NCBI GenBank assembly: GCA_023443515.1
Contig: JAEZUC010000147.1
Coordinates: 28,670-92,669, forward strand
DNA from: Bacillota bacterium
GTDB lineage: Bacteria > Bacillota > Clostridia > Acetivibrionales > DSM-1351
Length of the DNA stretch: 64,000 bases
Direction: 5' to 3'
The position numbers and the translations under genes were made by a program. This document shows positions 51,721-61,219 of the stretch, piece by piece. Every line of letters begins with the position of its first letter. The stretch's first letter is position 1. Under the pieces are notes generated by a model that worked only from the letters and a program-made list of their open reading frames with translations, had not been told where the DNA came from and searched no databases.

Positions 51721-51992
51721 CACCTGTACTCCCGTATAAAATTGTATCAATGATTGCTTCTTTAGATATTTGCAAGTATTTCTAGCGGCTCATCATAGGA
51801 TATTTTACCGTCGCTCACATTCATCGTCCATGATTCATTGTGTCGCTAAAACCTACGTTGTGGTAGGTTTTCCGGTAAAATATCCTTATTCGCCGATAAA
51901 CTACTGCAAATATCTTTAACCAAGCTTCCATTGATACAATTTATACTCACGTAAGGCTAGAAAAGATAAAAATTAAGTTTTGCAACAGCTCC
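51686..51992 (+). repeat. palindromic repeat element, copy B, with terminal inverted repeats
   Basis: A 307-bp element bounded by GGGGTTGTTGCAAAAC (51686-51701) and GTTTTGCAACAGCTCC (51977-51992), 16-bp inverted repeats with two mismatches. The core 51731-51947 matches copy A in reverse orientation. Internal arms: GGATATTTTACCG/CGGTAAAATATCC and ACCTAC/GTAGGT (perfect here, mismatched in copy A). It sits between the BtrH-like gene, whose end it provides, and the acyl-CoA ligase. No target-site duplication is apparent. MITE-like in form; no transposase is encoded. Confidence 0.8.
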
Positions 51993-52011
51993 AGTTTAGA
52001 GGCTTAGTAAC

Positions 52012-53730
52012 TTAGCCTACGTTTTCAACATATCTCTTTATTTTTTTTGTTGTCGTTTTTGCAAACTCTTCTTCACGTATTGTAAAGTCTTTAATACGCT
52101 TATAAAGCGGCATCAGTTTATTAATTTCCTTGATTTCGGTAAGCAGGAGCTTTCGTATTTCATCATTTGAAACAATATTTAGATTCAGCTTTGCCATTAC
52201 CTCATCAATGTCAGGCAAAATCTGTGCATTTACTTCAGTTTCGCCGGTTTCTTCATCAAATCTGCCCCAAACAAGGCTTTCCTTAACGAAAGGGCACTTT
52301 GCAAGATACGCTTCAACTTCTTCAGGAAAAATATTTTTACCATTTTTGGTAACAATAACATTTTTCTTTCTGCCGGTAATATATATGTAACCTTCATCAT
52401 CAATATATCCTAAGTCACCCGTATACAAACGTCCATTTTTTAATACACTTCTGGTTGCTGTGGGGTTTTGGTAATAACCTAGCATTACACTGTCTCCAGA
52501 TATAACAAATTCTCCGATACCGTCCTCGCCCACATTTTCAAGCTGTACATCCACTCCTGCAAGTGGCTTTCCTGCTGAATCGTGTCTGAAGCCACGGTCG
52601 TTGTTTACTGCAACTATGGGTGAAAACTCAGTAAGTCCGTAGCCTTGCACAATTCTTATACCCATAGCACACAAATCATTTGAAACATCGGGATTTACGG
52701 CAGCGGCGCCGGAAATAACCAGTCTTATTCTGCCACCGAAGGTGTTTAAAACTTGCTTGAATAATTTTTTACGTATATCAATTTTAAATACATTATATAA
52801 AAAATTGCTTATTTCTATTGCAGTATCAAACTTGACTTTGCCCATGCGGGTTTTTGAAGCCTGCTTTACTATTTTTTTATGCATATTTTCAAGTATGAGG
52901 GGAACCAGCATAAGGATTGAAGGTTTTGTCTCCTGAAGATTTTTAACTATATGCTTTAGTCCCTCATTGAATGACATACAACATCCGCTGTACATCATTA
53001 CCAAAAAACCTGCCGTACATTCATAAGTATGATGAAGCGGTAAAATAGAGAGAACACTGTCAGTTTCATCTATGTAGAGCATTGATACAACAGCTCTTAC
53101 GTTTGAAACAATGTTCTTGCTAGAAAGCATAACTCCTTTAGCTAAATCAGTTGTCCCTGACGTAAAAATTAGGGCACACATTTCATCAGGGTTTATCTCT
53201 GCGTCCAGATAACTTCTGTCACCTTGTTTTAATAAAGCCCTTCCTTTATCAATCAAACACGTATAGGAAAGAAACCCGTCAGATATTTCTTCTTTCTGAT
53301 CAATGTCTATGTAGTATTCAACCCCGGAATTCTGGGATAATTTCACCATATCGCTACGATATTTTGATGAAAAAACTATTGCACTGACACCAGCTCGTGA
53401 GATTAGGTTTTCTACCTCATTAAAAGGAAGTTCCTTGTCTAAAGGAACTACCACACCTGTTCCGCCGGTTATTGTAAGGTATGAAGTACACCACTCTGCG
53501 CTGTTTTGCGACAAAATAGCAATTTTTTTACCCTTTAAACCTAAACTCATTAATGCTGTACCAAACGCATCAATATCGCTTTTAAGCTCAGTATATGTCT
53601 TTCCGTAGTACTCACCATTTTTGTCTTTAATGTAAAAAGCGTTTCTATCTCCGAATAATTCTGCACTTTGAACCATGAGATCTTTGAGATCAGTGATTTT
53701 CCTAGTCTGGTAAATCGGGTCGGTTCTCAT
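52012..53730 (-). CDS. AMP-dependent acyl-CoA synthetase/ligase
   Basis: A 572-residue ANL-superfamily enzyme activating an acyl group as its adenylate. Motifs: LIFTSGTTDLAKGV (P-loop), the conserved GYGLTEFSPIV, LYTGDLGYID and KNGKNIFPEEVE with the catalytic Lys. It resembles long-chain fatty acid:CoA ligases, but the acceptor could be a carrier protein or CoA. AAAGGAGTG precedes the ATG. Its stop is 20 bp from repeat copy B. Whether it works with the BtrH-like gene is not shown, since they are on opposite strands. Confidence 0.85.
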   Translation of the reverse strand: MRTDPIYQTRKITDLKDLMVQSAELFGDRNAFYIKDKNGEYYGKTYTELKSDIDAFGTALMSLGLKGKKIAILSQNSAEWCTSYLTITGGTGVVVPLDKELPFNEVENLISRAGVSAIVFSSKYRSDMVKLSQNSGVEYYIDIDQKEEISDGFLSYTCLIDKGRALLKQGDRSYLDAEINPDEMCALIFTSGTTDLAKGVMLSSKNIVSNVRAVVSMLYIDETDSVLSILPLHHTYECTAGFLVMMYSGCCMSFNEGLKHIVKNLQETKPSILMLVPLILENMHKKIVKQASKTRMGKVKFDTAIEISNFLYNVFKIDIRKKLFKQVLNTFGGRIRLVISGAAAVNPDVSNDLCAMGIRIVQGYGLTEFSPIVAVNNDRGFRHDSAGKPLAGVDVQLENVGEDGIGEFVISGDSVMLGYYQNPTATRSVLKNGRLYTGDLGYIDDEGYIYITGRKKNVIVTKNGKNIFPEEVEAYLAKCPFVKESLVWGRFDEETGETEVNAQILPDIDEVMAKLNLNIVSNDEIRKLLLTEIKEINKLMPLYKRIKDFTIREEEFAKTTTKKIKRYVENVG

Positions 53731-53860
53731 TAACTACACTCCTTTAAAATAGCCAATAATATTTTTCATTTATTTACTACATATAAACATATACTATAAT
53801 ATAAGTATATTTAAATTAAATCAATATATGAGGCAAATAAAAACATAAAAAGTCAGAATA

Positions 53861-55183
53861 CTAATTGAAGTTTCTTAATTTGTATTTTCTTTTTCTTGAT
53901 ATTTTTCTAAGTATAATCCTCATAATCAAAAAGCAAATTATTACAATTGCTCCAATTACAATGTACTTAAACAGGTTACTGCTTGTTATGTTTTTTACAT
54001 AGTCCTTGGATTTAGATGTTAGCGTTTGTTCAACAGTCCTGGAAGAAACGATATCGACTTTTCCCAGTGATACTCCGTCTCTTGTGTACTCAATATTTCC
54101 AAGAACAGTTCCTTTTTTTACAGGAGCTTTTACATCCTGCCTGACATTTATTTTTTTATCCAGACGCCATTGGTTTTTATCAACAGGTAAAAGAGCCTCA
54201 ATTACTCCGTTGGTTATAAGATCAACCTTGTCTCCATTGGCTCCATCCTTCACGGTAATTTCCTGAATCTTCGTTGAACGGTCAATAATCATTTGTCTGG
54301 AATAGTTTTCATAACCTGCCTTTAAAAGAGTTTTTGTAAAATCAAAAACACTTCGGTTTGGCTGATTATTTACACCGAGTACAACAGAAATCAATTCAAG
54401 ACCGTCCTTATTTACGGCACTGGAAATAAAGTTTGCACCTGCTCGAGTAGTAGAGCCGGTTTTCAAACCAGTTATGGTAAACTGATTCCTGTCGTCTCCT
54501 GTTTCAGGCCCATATTTAAAGGATTGTCCCAGTAATTTATTTGTAGTATTAAGTACATTCCAAGTTTTGTGTTTATTTGTTGGAGGCAACGTACTAAGCT
54601 GCTTCTGACCTATAATTTCACGAAACAGAGGGTATTTTAAACACTCTTTTGCTATGAGAGCCAAGTCTCTTGCAGAGGAAAAGTGCTCCGCATCTTTTTC
54701 ATATTCATCAATTCCGCAAGGATTAGTGAAAGTGGTATTTTTTGCTCCGGCTTCTGCAGCAACCTTATTCATTTCAGCCATAAATTTAGCCTTATCATTA
54801 TAAAGATTTTCAGATATTATGTTGGCAGTTTCATTTGCCGAAACTATCAAAAGCGCGTGAAGCAGATCGTATAACGGCATCTGTTCTCCGGGCATGATAC
54901 CTATATTCATGCCACCTACACCTATATCGGAAACGGCCTCATTACTGGCGGTCATTACCTGATCCATATTTCCTTCCTTAAGAGCTACTAATGCAGTTGC
55001 AATTTTTGTAGTGCTGGCAGGACGCCATTTCAGATCGGGCTTATATTCGTACAAAACACTTCCTGTTTTTGCATCCATTAGTATGTATGAAGCAGCATCA
55101 ATGTCGAGATTTGCACAGAATGCAGGTGAGACTTGAAATAGTAATATTATTGATATAATTAATGTAGCCAGTACTTTCTTCAT
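53861..55183 (-). CDS. dacF: D-alanyl-D-alanine carboxypeptidase, DacF-like
   Basis: A 440-residue penicillin-binding protein (class C5) trimming peptidoglycan pentapeptides. It has a signal peptide (about 1-24). The serine catalytic motif is ASTTK (about residue 45-50), the second VSANETAN and the third LKTGSTTR. A C-terminal beta-rich domain and a final membrane helix (about 405-425) anchor it, the usual PBP5-type layout. ATG 55183 has GGAGGAG upstream. DacF of Bacillus is forespore-specific. The gap 55184-55482 shows no supported feature besides AT-rich DNA. Confidence 0.9.
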   Translation of the reverse strand: MKKVLATLIISIILLFQVSPAFCANLDIDAASYILMDAKTGSVLYEYKPDLKWRPASTTKIATALVALKEGNMDQVMTASNEAVSDIGVGGMNIGIMPGEQMPLYDLLHALLIVSANETANIISENLYNDKAKFMAEMNKVAAEAGAKNTTFTNPCGIDEYEKDAEHFSSARDLALIAKECLKYPLFREIIGQKQLSTLPPTNKHKTWNVLNTTNKLLGQSFKYGPETGDDRNQFTITGLKTGSTTRAGANFISSAVNKDGLELISVVLGVNNQPNRSVFDFTKTLLKAGYENYSRQMIIDRSTKIQEITVKDGANGDKVDLITNGVIEALLPVDKNQWRLDKKINVRQDVKAPVKKGTVLGNIEYTRDGVSLGKVDIVSSRTVEQTLTSKSKDYVKNITSSNLFKYIVIGAIVIICFLIMRIILRKISRKRKYKLRNFN

Positions 55184-55482
55184 AACTCCTCCTGTGAATA
55201 GTGAATATATTATAAGTATAAAGCAAGAATTCACTTTTTTAAACTTATTTAGTTAGTTTTGATTAAATAATATGGAAAAACTCTAAAATATGTAATATAA
55301 TACTAACGAAACAATTCTATTTATTCTTTATTTCTTTCCCAGTATAAATTAAAAATTTTCATTTTCAAAGTATTATTGGTTGGCAAAGGTGGAAATAAAT
55401 TTATAAGTTTTTCGTCATCTTTCTATTTATTCCAATTATTTCAATAATATTATTATTTAACTAACATAATAGGAGGTAAGCT

Positions 55483-56232
55483 ATGGAGATATCTGTCTTG
55501 GGCAGAAAGATATTTTTAAGTAAAATCCATGTAGTATGTATAATTTCGGTGCTTGTATTTGGTGCGGGTGTATTAGGCTTCTTTTTACAGAAGGTTTATC
55601 ATCCGCTTGAAGCACCGATAGTTGAAGAGAATACTGCAATTCCCACAAAGGCAATTGAACTTGCGGGAGATGCGATGGAGGAGGAAATAGTACCGAATAT
55701 CAAGGTCTATGTTACAGGGTGTGTTAAAAAACCGGGTGTAGTTACAATTAAAAAGGGACAGATTATTGAAGATGCCATAAAAGCTGCGGGAGGTGCTACT
55801 AAAGAAGCTGATATAGAAAACATAAATTTAGCTTATCCTTTAAATGAAAATACTATGTTAAGAATCAAAGCAAAGGGAACGGCAAAATCAGCAAGTGCAA
55901 GTAAAACAGGTAATAATCCCCAAACAGTTAAAGCTACCGATGATAAGCCTTTAAACAGTGGTATCGATATTATAAATGACGGTCTGGGAGCTGATACAGA
56001 GGAGAACGAGAACAATACAAAAGACAGCTCAAAAAATAAGCTGGTGAACATCAACAAAGCTTCCCAAACAGAGCTTGAAGAGCTTCCTAACGTTGGTCCG
56101 TCAACTGCAAAAGCTATTATTGAATATAGGGAACAAAACGGCGGTTTTAAAAAACTAACAGATATTATGAAAATAACGGGAATTAAGCAAAAGACCTTTG
56201 ATAAAATAAAAAATTACATATGTGTCAACTAA
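55483..56232 (+). CDS. comEA: ComEA-type DNA-uptake protein
   Basis: A 249-residue membrane-anchored protein for DNA uptake. One membrane helix (about 20-38), an SLBB domain (about 66-130, IKVYVTGCVKKPGVVTIKKGQ), a Ser/Asn/Lys linker and a C-terminal helix-hairpin-helix DNA-binding domain (about 185-249, VNINKASQTELEELPNVGPS). GGAGGTAAGCT lies just upstream of the ATG. ComEB and ComEC are not adjacent. A strong terminator follows, so it is monocistronic. Confidence 0.92.
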   Translation: MEISVLGRKIFLSKIHVVCIISVLVFGAGVLGFFLQKVYHPLEAPIVEENTAIPTKAIELAGDAMEEEIVPNIKVYVTGCVKKPGVVTIKKGQIIEDAIKAAGGATKEADIENINLAYPLNENTMLRIKAKGTAKSASASKTGNNPQTVKATDDKPLNSGIDIINDGLGADTEENENNTKDSSKNKLVNINKASQTELEELPNVGPSTAKAIIEYREQNGGFKKLTDIMKITGIKQKTFDKIKNYICVN

Positions 56233-56254
56233 ATTCTATTTGAGAACAAAACAA

Positions 56255-56283
56255 GAAACCGGCTAAGTTCAGCCGGTTTTTAA
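56255..56283 (+). terminator. terminator after comEA
   Basis: AACCGGCT (56257-56264) pairs with AGCCGGTT (56271-56278), loop AAGTTC, then TTT. Confidence 0.85.
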
Positions 56284-56411
56284 ATAATTTAAAGGAGGAA
56301 AATATAATTTAATCCATGTGTTTATTATATTATTATACTTATTCATTTCAAATAGTATTAATATACGATTTTCTTACAATAAAAAACTAAAATGATATGC
56401 AATATTAACAA

Positions 56412-56561
56412 TTACTTGACATATAACGGCATAATTAACACTAAAAAAGATACGTAAACAAATAAAACTGATAATGCCGGCAGTACAAAACCAAAAAGCA
56501 ATAGCTTTAAATATTTCTTTCTTCTGTCTCTCTTACAACGTATAACTCGTTTGTTTCTCAA
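56412..56561 (-). CDS. small basic membrane protein, 49 residues (previously unlisted)
   Basis: TTG 56561 to stop 56412 reads MRNKRVIRCKRDRRKKYLKL, then a hydrophobic stretch of about 25 residues (LLLFGFVLPALSVLFVYVSF and LVLIMPLY) and VK. GGGAGGA precedes the TTG by 5 nt on the minus strand. A positively charged N-terminal block followed by one membrane helix is a plausible small membrane protein. It lies in the comEA-thrS gap on the opposite strand. No homologue is known to me; the strong ribosome-binding site is the main argument. Confidence 0.5.
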   Translation of the reverse strand: MRNKRVIRCKRDRRKKYLKLLLFGFVLPALSVLFVYVSFLVLIMPLYVK

Positions 56562-56706
56562 AATGTCCTCCCGCTTAAACTAAAATACTAATTCATGTGG
56601 TAATAACTATATTATTCCATTAATAAATGCTATAATTTCAACTACTTTGAAAAAACTTATAAATTTTTTGGTAAATATAACAAAACTAAAACCATTTATG
56701 AAGGTA

Positions 56707-56736
56707 TTGACACTTAAAAAGAGTAAGGAATATAAT
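56707..56736 (+). promoter_or_regulatory. promoter of the thrS operon
   Basis: TTGACA at 56707-56712, an 18-bp spacer, TATAAT at 56731-56736, just before the T-box. Confidence 0.75.
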
Positions 56737-56742
56737 AAATTA

Positions 56743-56976
56743 ATAGATATTTTAATATCGACAAAGGCGTTGACGAGAAGAGTAAGTAAAAACTGGGGTT
56801 TTTAGAGATTGGATATTATTAGCTGAAAGTATCCAAACCTTCATTTTACCGAAGACCACCTCCGAGCTATATCGGTGATAACGTTATAATCGGCGTATTT
56901 ATATGCACAGAGCAAAAAGTAGGGTGGAACCGCGAGATAACTCTCGTCCTTATATAAGGACGGGAGTTTTTTATGT
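56743..56976 (+). promoter_or_regulatory. T-box leader, threonine specific
   Basis: The T-box sequence AGGGTGGAACCGCG is at 56921-56934. The Stem I distal bulge and GAAGACCACCTCCGAG at 56851 suggest specifier ACC (Thr, 56855-56857). A terminator AACTCTCGTCC/GGACGGGAGTT follows at 56939-56976 ending TTTTTT. Uncharged tRNA-Thr should promote the antiterminator and expression of both thrS genes. The specifier was located by eye. Confidence 0.9.
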
Positions 56977-57221
56977 CTAGGAAAGTATAAATTTTTTTGC
57001 AAAAATGAGTATTGAAACGCCCACGGATAAAGGAGTATAAGACAAATTTAAAAGTTTTCCTAGACAATAAAAAACTATTAATTTATGCGCGTGCCAAATT
57101 TTCCTTGGCTAATAAGTTCAATGAAAACATTATCTGGGAGGAAAGGCACATGCGCAAACAAAAGTGGCTTTGCCACCTTTGTTATGTCTTAAAAAGTATT
57201 GCAAAAGGGAGGTTTTTTAAC

Positions 57222-59129
57222 ATGATAAGGATTACCTTGAAAGACGGCATTGTGAAAGAGTATCAGAAAGGCATTACCGTCCGTGAAGTAGCAGAGAGCA
57301 TAAGTGCGGGACTGGCAAGAGCAACTCTGGCAGGAGAAGTTAACGGCAAGGTAACGGAACTTGATTTTAAAATGGAAAGTGATTGCAGGTTGAATCTTTT
57401 AACCTTTGAAGATGAAGGTGGAAGACTTGCTTACAGGCACACCGCTTCACACGTTTTGGCTCAGGCTGTAAAAAGACTGTACCCTGATGCCAGACTGGCA
57501 ATAGGGCCGGCAATTGATACAGGGTTTTATTATGACTTTGAAAGAGAAAAACCATTTTCAATAGAGGAACTTGATAGTATTGAAAAGGAAATGGAAAAAA
57601 TAATAAAAGAGGACTTAAAGCTGGAGAGATTTGTTCTTCCAAGAAATGAGGCAATAAAGTTCATGGAGGAAAAGGGTGAACCATACAAGGTAGAACTGAT
57701 AAAGGATCTTCCCGAAGGTGAAGAAATATCCTTTTACAAACAAGGGGGCTTTACAGACCTTTGTGCAGGGCCTCATTTAGTCGGAACAGGTAAATTAAAA
57801 GCGGTGAAGCTGCTTTCTGTTGCAGGAGCTTATTGGAGAGGCAACGAGAAAAATAAAATGCTTCAGAGAATATATGGTACAGCTTTTCCAAAGAAAAGTC
57901 AGCTGGATGAGTACCTTTTCCGAATGGAAGAAGCTAAAAAGCGTGACCATAGAAAGCTGGGAAGGGAGTTGGATTTATTTGATATACTGGACGAAGGCCC
58001 GGGCTTCCCGTTCTTTATGCCAAAAGGAATGATTCTGCGCAACCTTCTGGAGGATTTCTGGCGATCTGAGCACAAAAAAGGAGGTTATCAGGAGATTAAA
58101 ACACCTGTTATCCTTAACAAGGAGCTTTGGCTGAAATCAGGACACTGGGATACCTACAAAGAGAATATGTATACAGTAGATATTGATGAACAGGAGTTCG
58201 CTATAAAACCCATGAACTGCCCGGGAGGAATTCTTGTATTTAAACGAAAACTTCATTCTTACAGGGATTTACCGCAAAGAATGGGCGAGCTGGGTTTGGT
58301 GCACAGACACGAACTTTCAGGTGCTCTTCACGGATTAATGAGGGTAAGGTGCTTTACACAGGATGATGCCCACATTTTTATGACACCAGAACAGATAACT
58401 GATGAAATTGTTGGTGTTATAAATTTAATAGATGATTTTTACAAAGTATTTGGATTCAAGTACAATGTAGAATTATCCACAAGACCTGAAAACTCAATAG
58501 GGTCAGATGAAATGTGGGAATTATCTACAGAGGGACTTAAAAAAGCTTTGGATTTTAAAGGCATCAAGTACACCGTTAATGAGGGTGATGGTGCTTTCTA
58601 CGGGCCTAAGATAGATTTTCACCTGGAGGATTCAATAGGTCGGACTTGGCAGTGCGGAACAATTCAGCTGGATATGAACCTGCCGGAAAGATTTGACTTA
58701 AGCTATATTGGCCCGGACGGTGAAAAGCACAGACCTGTAATGATTCACAGGGTTGTGTTTGGTAGTATAGAGAGATTTATAGCCATATTGACTGAACATT
58801 TTGCAGGAGCTTTTCCTACATGGTTAAGTCCTGTTCAGGTTAAAATACTACCCCTGGTCGATAAGCATCACGACTATGCATACCAAGTTAAAAAACTTCT
58901 GGAAGCTGAAAATATCAGGGTAGAGGTAGATGTGCGAAACGAAAAGATAGGTTACAAGATACGTGAAGCCCAGATGGAAAAGACTCCATATATGCTCGTA
59001 ATTGGAGACAAGGAACTGGAAGGCAGATTGGTTTCTGTAAGATCCAGAAAAGACGGTGATTCAGGAGCTATCACACCGGAACAGTTTGCAGAGAAAATAT
59101 CGGATGAAATAAAAAATAAGCTGAAGTAA
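57222..59129 (+). CDS. thrS: threonyl-tRNA synthetase, standard type
   Basis: A 635-residue class II synthetase: TGS domain (about 1-62), editing domain (about 63-240, HTASHVLAQAVKRL, with the Cys near RxLCAGPH), catalytic domain (about 245-535) and anticodon domain. Zinc ligands are the Cys of MNCPGG, the His of QDDAHIF and the His of MIHRVVFG. ATG 57222 has GGGAGG 9 nt upstream and gives the usual start. An in-frame ATG 57150 has a good GGGAGG 8 nt upstream too and would add 24 residues. First of two thrS genes behind one T-box. Confidence 0.95.
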   Translation: MIRITLKDGIVKEYQKGITVREVAESISAGLARATLAGEVNGKVTELDFKMESDCRLNLLTFEDEGGRLAYRHTASHVLAQAVKRLYPDARLAIGPAIDTGFYYDFEREKPFSIEELDSIEKEMEKIIKEDLKLERFVLPRNEAIKFMEEKGEPYKVELIKDLPEGEEISFYKQGGFTDLCAGPHLVGTGKLKAVKLLSVAGAYWRGNEKNKMLQRIYGTAFPKKSQLDEYLFRMEEAKKRDHRKLGRELDLFDILDEGPGFPFFMPKGMILRNLLEDFWRSEHKKGGYQEIKTPVILNKELWLKSGHWDTYKENMYTVDIDEQEFAIKPMNCPGGILVFKRKLHSYRDLPQRMGELGLVHRHELSGALHGLMRVRCFTQDDAHIFMTPEQITDEIVGVINLIDDFYKVFGFKYNVELSTRPENSIGSDEMWELSTEGLKKALDFKGIKYTVNEGDGAFYGPKIDFHLEDSIGRTWQCGTIQLDMNLPERFDLSYIGPDGEKHRPVMIHRVVFGSIERFIAILTEHFAGAFPTWLSPVQVKILPLVDKHHDYAYQVKKLLEAENIRVEVDVRNEKIGYKIREAQMEKTPYMLVIGDKELEGRLVSVRSRKDGDSGAITPEQFAEKISDEIKNKLK

Positions 59130-59157
59130 GCAGATAAAAATAAACGGAGGTAACAAA

Positions 59158-61095
59158 ATGATTAAGGTTACATTAAAGGATGGAAGCAGCAAGGAATATC
59201 AGAGTGGTATTACAATCAAGGAAGTGGCTGAAAGCATCAGTGCAGGCCTTGCAAGAGTTGCTCTCGCAGGAGAAGTTGACGGAAAGGTTAAGGAACTGGA
59301 TTTCAAGTTAGAAAATGACTGTTCATTGAGCCTTTTAACATTTTCAGACGAAGGCGGAAGATTTGCATACAGACACACTGCATCACATGTTCTTGCACAA
59401 GCGGTTAAAAGGCTTTTTCCGAATGTCAAGCTTGCAATAGGCCCGGCTATAGAAAACGGTTTCTATTATGACTTTGATACCGAAAAGAATTTTGCACCGG
59501 AAGATTTGGCAAAGCTTGAAAAGGAAATGGAAAAAATAATAAAGGAAGATATTCCTTTAGAGCGATTTACATTGCCAAGGGAAGAGGCAATCAGATTTAT
59601 GGAGGAGAAGGGTGAACCCTACAAGGTTGAGCTGATACAGGATTTACCTGAAGGCGAAGAAATCTCCTTCTACAAACAAGGAGATTTTGTAGACCTTTGT
59701 GCTGGCCCACACCTTCTGTCAACAGGAAAGCTCAAGGCTGTGAAACTAATGAGTGCTGCCGGTGCATATTGGAGAGGAAACGAGAAAAATAAGATGCTCC
59801 AGAGAATTTATGGTACAGCCTTCCCTAAAAAGAGTGAACTGGAAGAATATGTAACAAAACTTGAAGAGGCAAAGAAAAGAGACCATAACAAGCTGGGCAG
59901 GGAACTGGAACTTTTTACAACCGTTGAAGAAGTAGGACAAGGCCTTCCTTTGCTAATGCCAAAAGGAGCCAGAATTATTCAGACCTTGCAAAGATTTGTA
60001 GAGGATGAAGAAGAGAGAAGAGGCTACGTTCTGACAAAGACTCCGTTTATGGCAAAGAGTGACTTATATAAGCTATCAGGACACTGGCAGCACTATAAGG
60101 ACGGAATGTTCTTATTGGGTGATGAGGAAAAGGAAGAGGAAGTGATGGCATTAAGGCCAATGACCTGTCCTTTCCAGTTTATGATATACAACACAAAGCT
60201 TCACAGTTATCGCGATCTGCCTATAAGATACGGCGAAACTTCTACCTTGTTCAGAAACGAGGCATCCGGAGAAATGCACGGGCTTATACGTGTCCGTCAG
60301 TTTACGATTTCAGAGGGACATCTGGTTTGTACTCCCGAACAGCTTGAGGACGAGTTCAAGGGAGTTGTTGACCTGATTAAATTTATGATGGAAACTCTGG
60401 GAATACAGGATGACGTGACCTATAGATTCTCAAAATGGGATCCTAATAACAAGGAAAAATATATCGGGAACGAAGAAGACTGGGAAAAGGTTCAGAGTCA
60501 GATGAGAACAATTCTTGACCACCTGGAGATAAATTATAAGGAAGCAGAAGGAGAAGCAGCCTTCTACGGACCAAAGCTTGATATCCAGTTTAAGAACGTT
60601 CACGGAAAGGAAGATACCATTATTACCGTACAGGTTGACTTTGCTCTTGCTGAAAGACTTAGCATGGTTTACGTAGATAATAATAATGAAAAGAAGCATC
60701 CTTATATAATCCACAGAACATCAATAGGTTGTTATGAAAGAACACTTGCAATGCTAATTGAAAAATACGCCGGGGCTTTCCCAACCTGGTTATGCCCTGT
60801 TCAGGCAAAAATTCTTCCTTTGGTTGACAAGCATCATGATTTTGCACAGAAGGTAGCACAAATGCTTAGGGACAAGGGTGTAAAGGTTGAAGTTGATACA
60901 AGAAATGAAAAGATAGGCTACAAGATCAGAGAAGCCCAAATGGAAAAAATACCATACATGCTTGTAATAGGCGACAAGGAAATGGAAAACAGTGCTGTTT
61001 CGGTACGTTCAAGAAAAGATGGAGATTTGGGGGCTATGCCTGCAGAGCAGTTTGTTGACAAGATAGTTGAGGAAATCAGAACCAGAGCAAGATAA
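59158..61095 (+). CDS. threonyl-tRNA synthetase paralogue with divergent catalytic core
   Basis: A 645-residue second ThrRS, 28 bp after thrS. N-terminal TGS and editing domains (about 1-240) and C-terminal anticodon domain are very similar to those of thrS. The catalytic region differs strongly: MTCPFQF replaces MNCPGG, FRNEASGEMHGL replaces HRHELSGALHGL, ISEGHLV replaces QDDAHIF. Zinc Cys and both His remain, but the Asp that in the Escherichia coli enzyme (D383) contacts threonine is Glu. It may be inhibitor-resistant or conditionally used (inference). GGAGG upstream of ATG 59158. Confidence 0.88.
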   Translation: MIKVTLKDGSSKEYQSGITIKEVAESISAGLARVALAGEVDGKVKELDFKLENDCSLSLLTFSDEGGRFAYRHTASHVLAQAVKRLFPNVKLAIGPAIENGFYYDFDTEKNFAPEDLAKLEKEMEKIIKEDIPLERFTLPREEAIRFMEEKGEPYKVELIQDLPEGEEISFYKQGDFVDLCAGPHLLSTGKLKAVKLMSAAGAYWRGNEKNKMLQRIYGTAFPKKSELEEYVTKLEEAKKRDHNKLGRELELFTTVEEVGQGLPLLMPKGARIIQTLQRFVEDEEERRGYVLTKTPFMAKSDLYKLSGHWQHYKDGMFLLGDEEKEEEVMALRPMTCPFQFMIYNTKLHSYRDLPIRYGETSTLFRNEASGEMHGLIRVRQFTISEGHLVCTPEQLEDEFKGVVDLIKFMMETLGIQDDVTYRFSKWDPNNKEKYIGNEEDWEKVQSQMRTILDHLEINYKEAEGEAAFYGPKLDIQFKNVHGKEDTIITVQVDFALAERLSMVYVDNNNEKKHPYIIHRTSIGCYERTLAMLIEKYAGAFPTWLCPVQAKILPLVDKHHDFAQKVAQMLRDKGVKVEVDTRNEKIGYKIREAQMEKIPYMLVIGDKEMENSAVSVRSRKDGDLGAMPAEQFVDKIVEEIRTRAR

Positions 61096-61150
61096 CAAGG
61101 GTAGATAAAATTTCGGACATTGAATATACAGCATACAGTAAGATATTGTA

Positions 61151-61204
61151 AAAAATAAGGTGTGAGCACCATTTTATGAAGGCACTCATACCTTATTTTT
61201 ATTT
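61151..61204. terminator. terminator between thrS paralogue and the coat-like gene
   Basis: AATAAGGTGTGAG (61154-61166) pairs with CTCATACCTTATT (61185-61197), flanked by A-run and T-run, so it can serve both convergent genes. Confidence 0.8.
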
Positions 61205-61219
61205 GAATTGTTAAAATAT

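Noticed and set aside
51680..52000. Target-site duplication flanking repeat copy B
   Set aside because: Flanks AATATTAATA and AGTTTAGAGG do not match by eye; insertion mechanism is left open.
57012..57149. Further upstream part of the thrS frame
   Set aside because: Overlaps the region after the T-box terminator, has no ribosome-binding site and no TGS similarity; starts at 57150 and 57222 are better.
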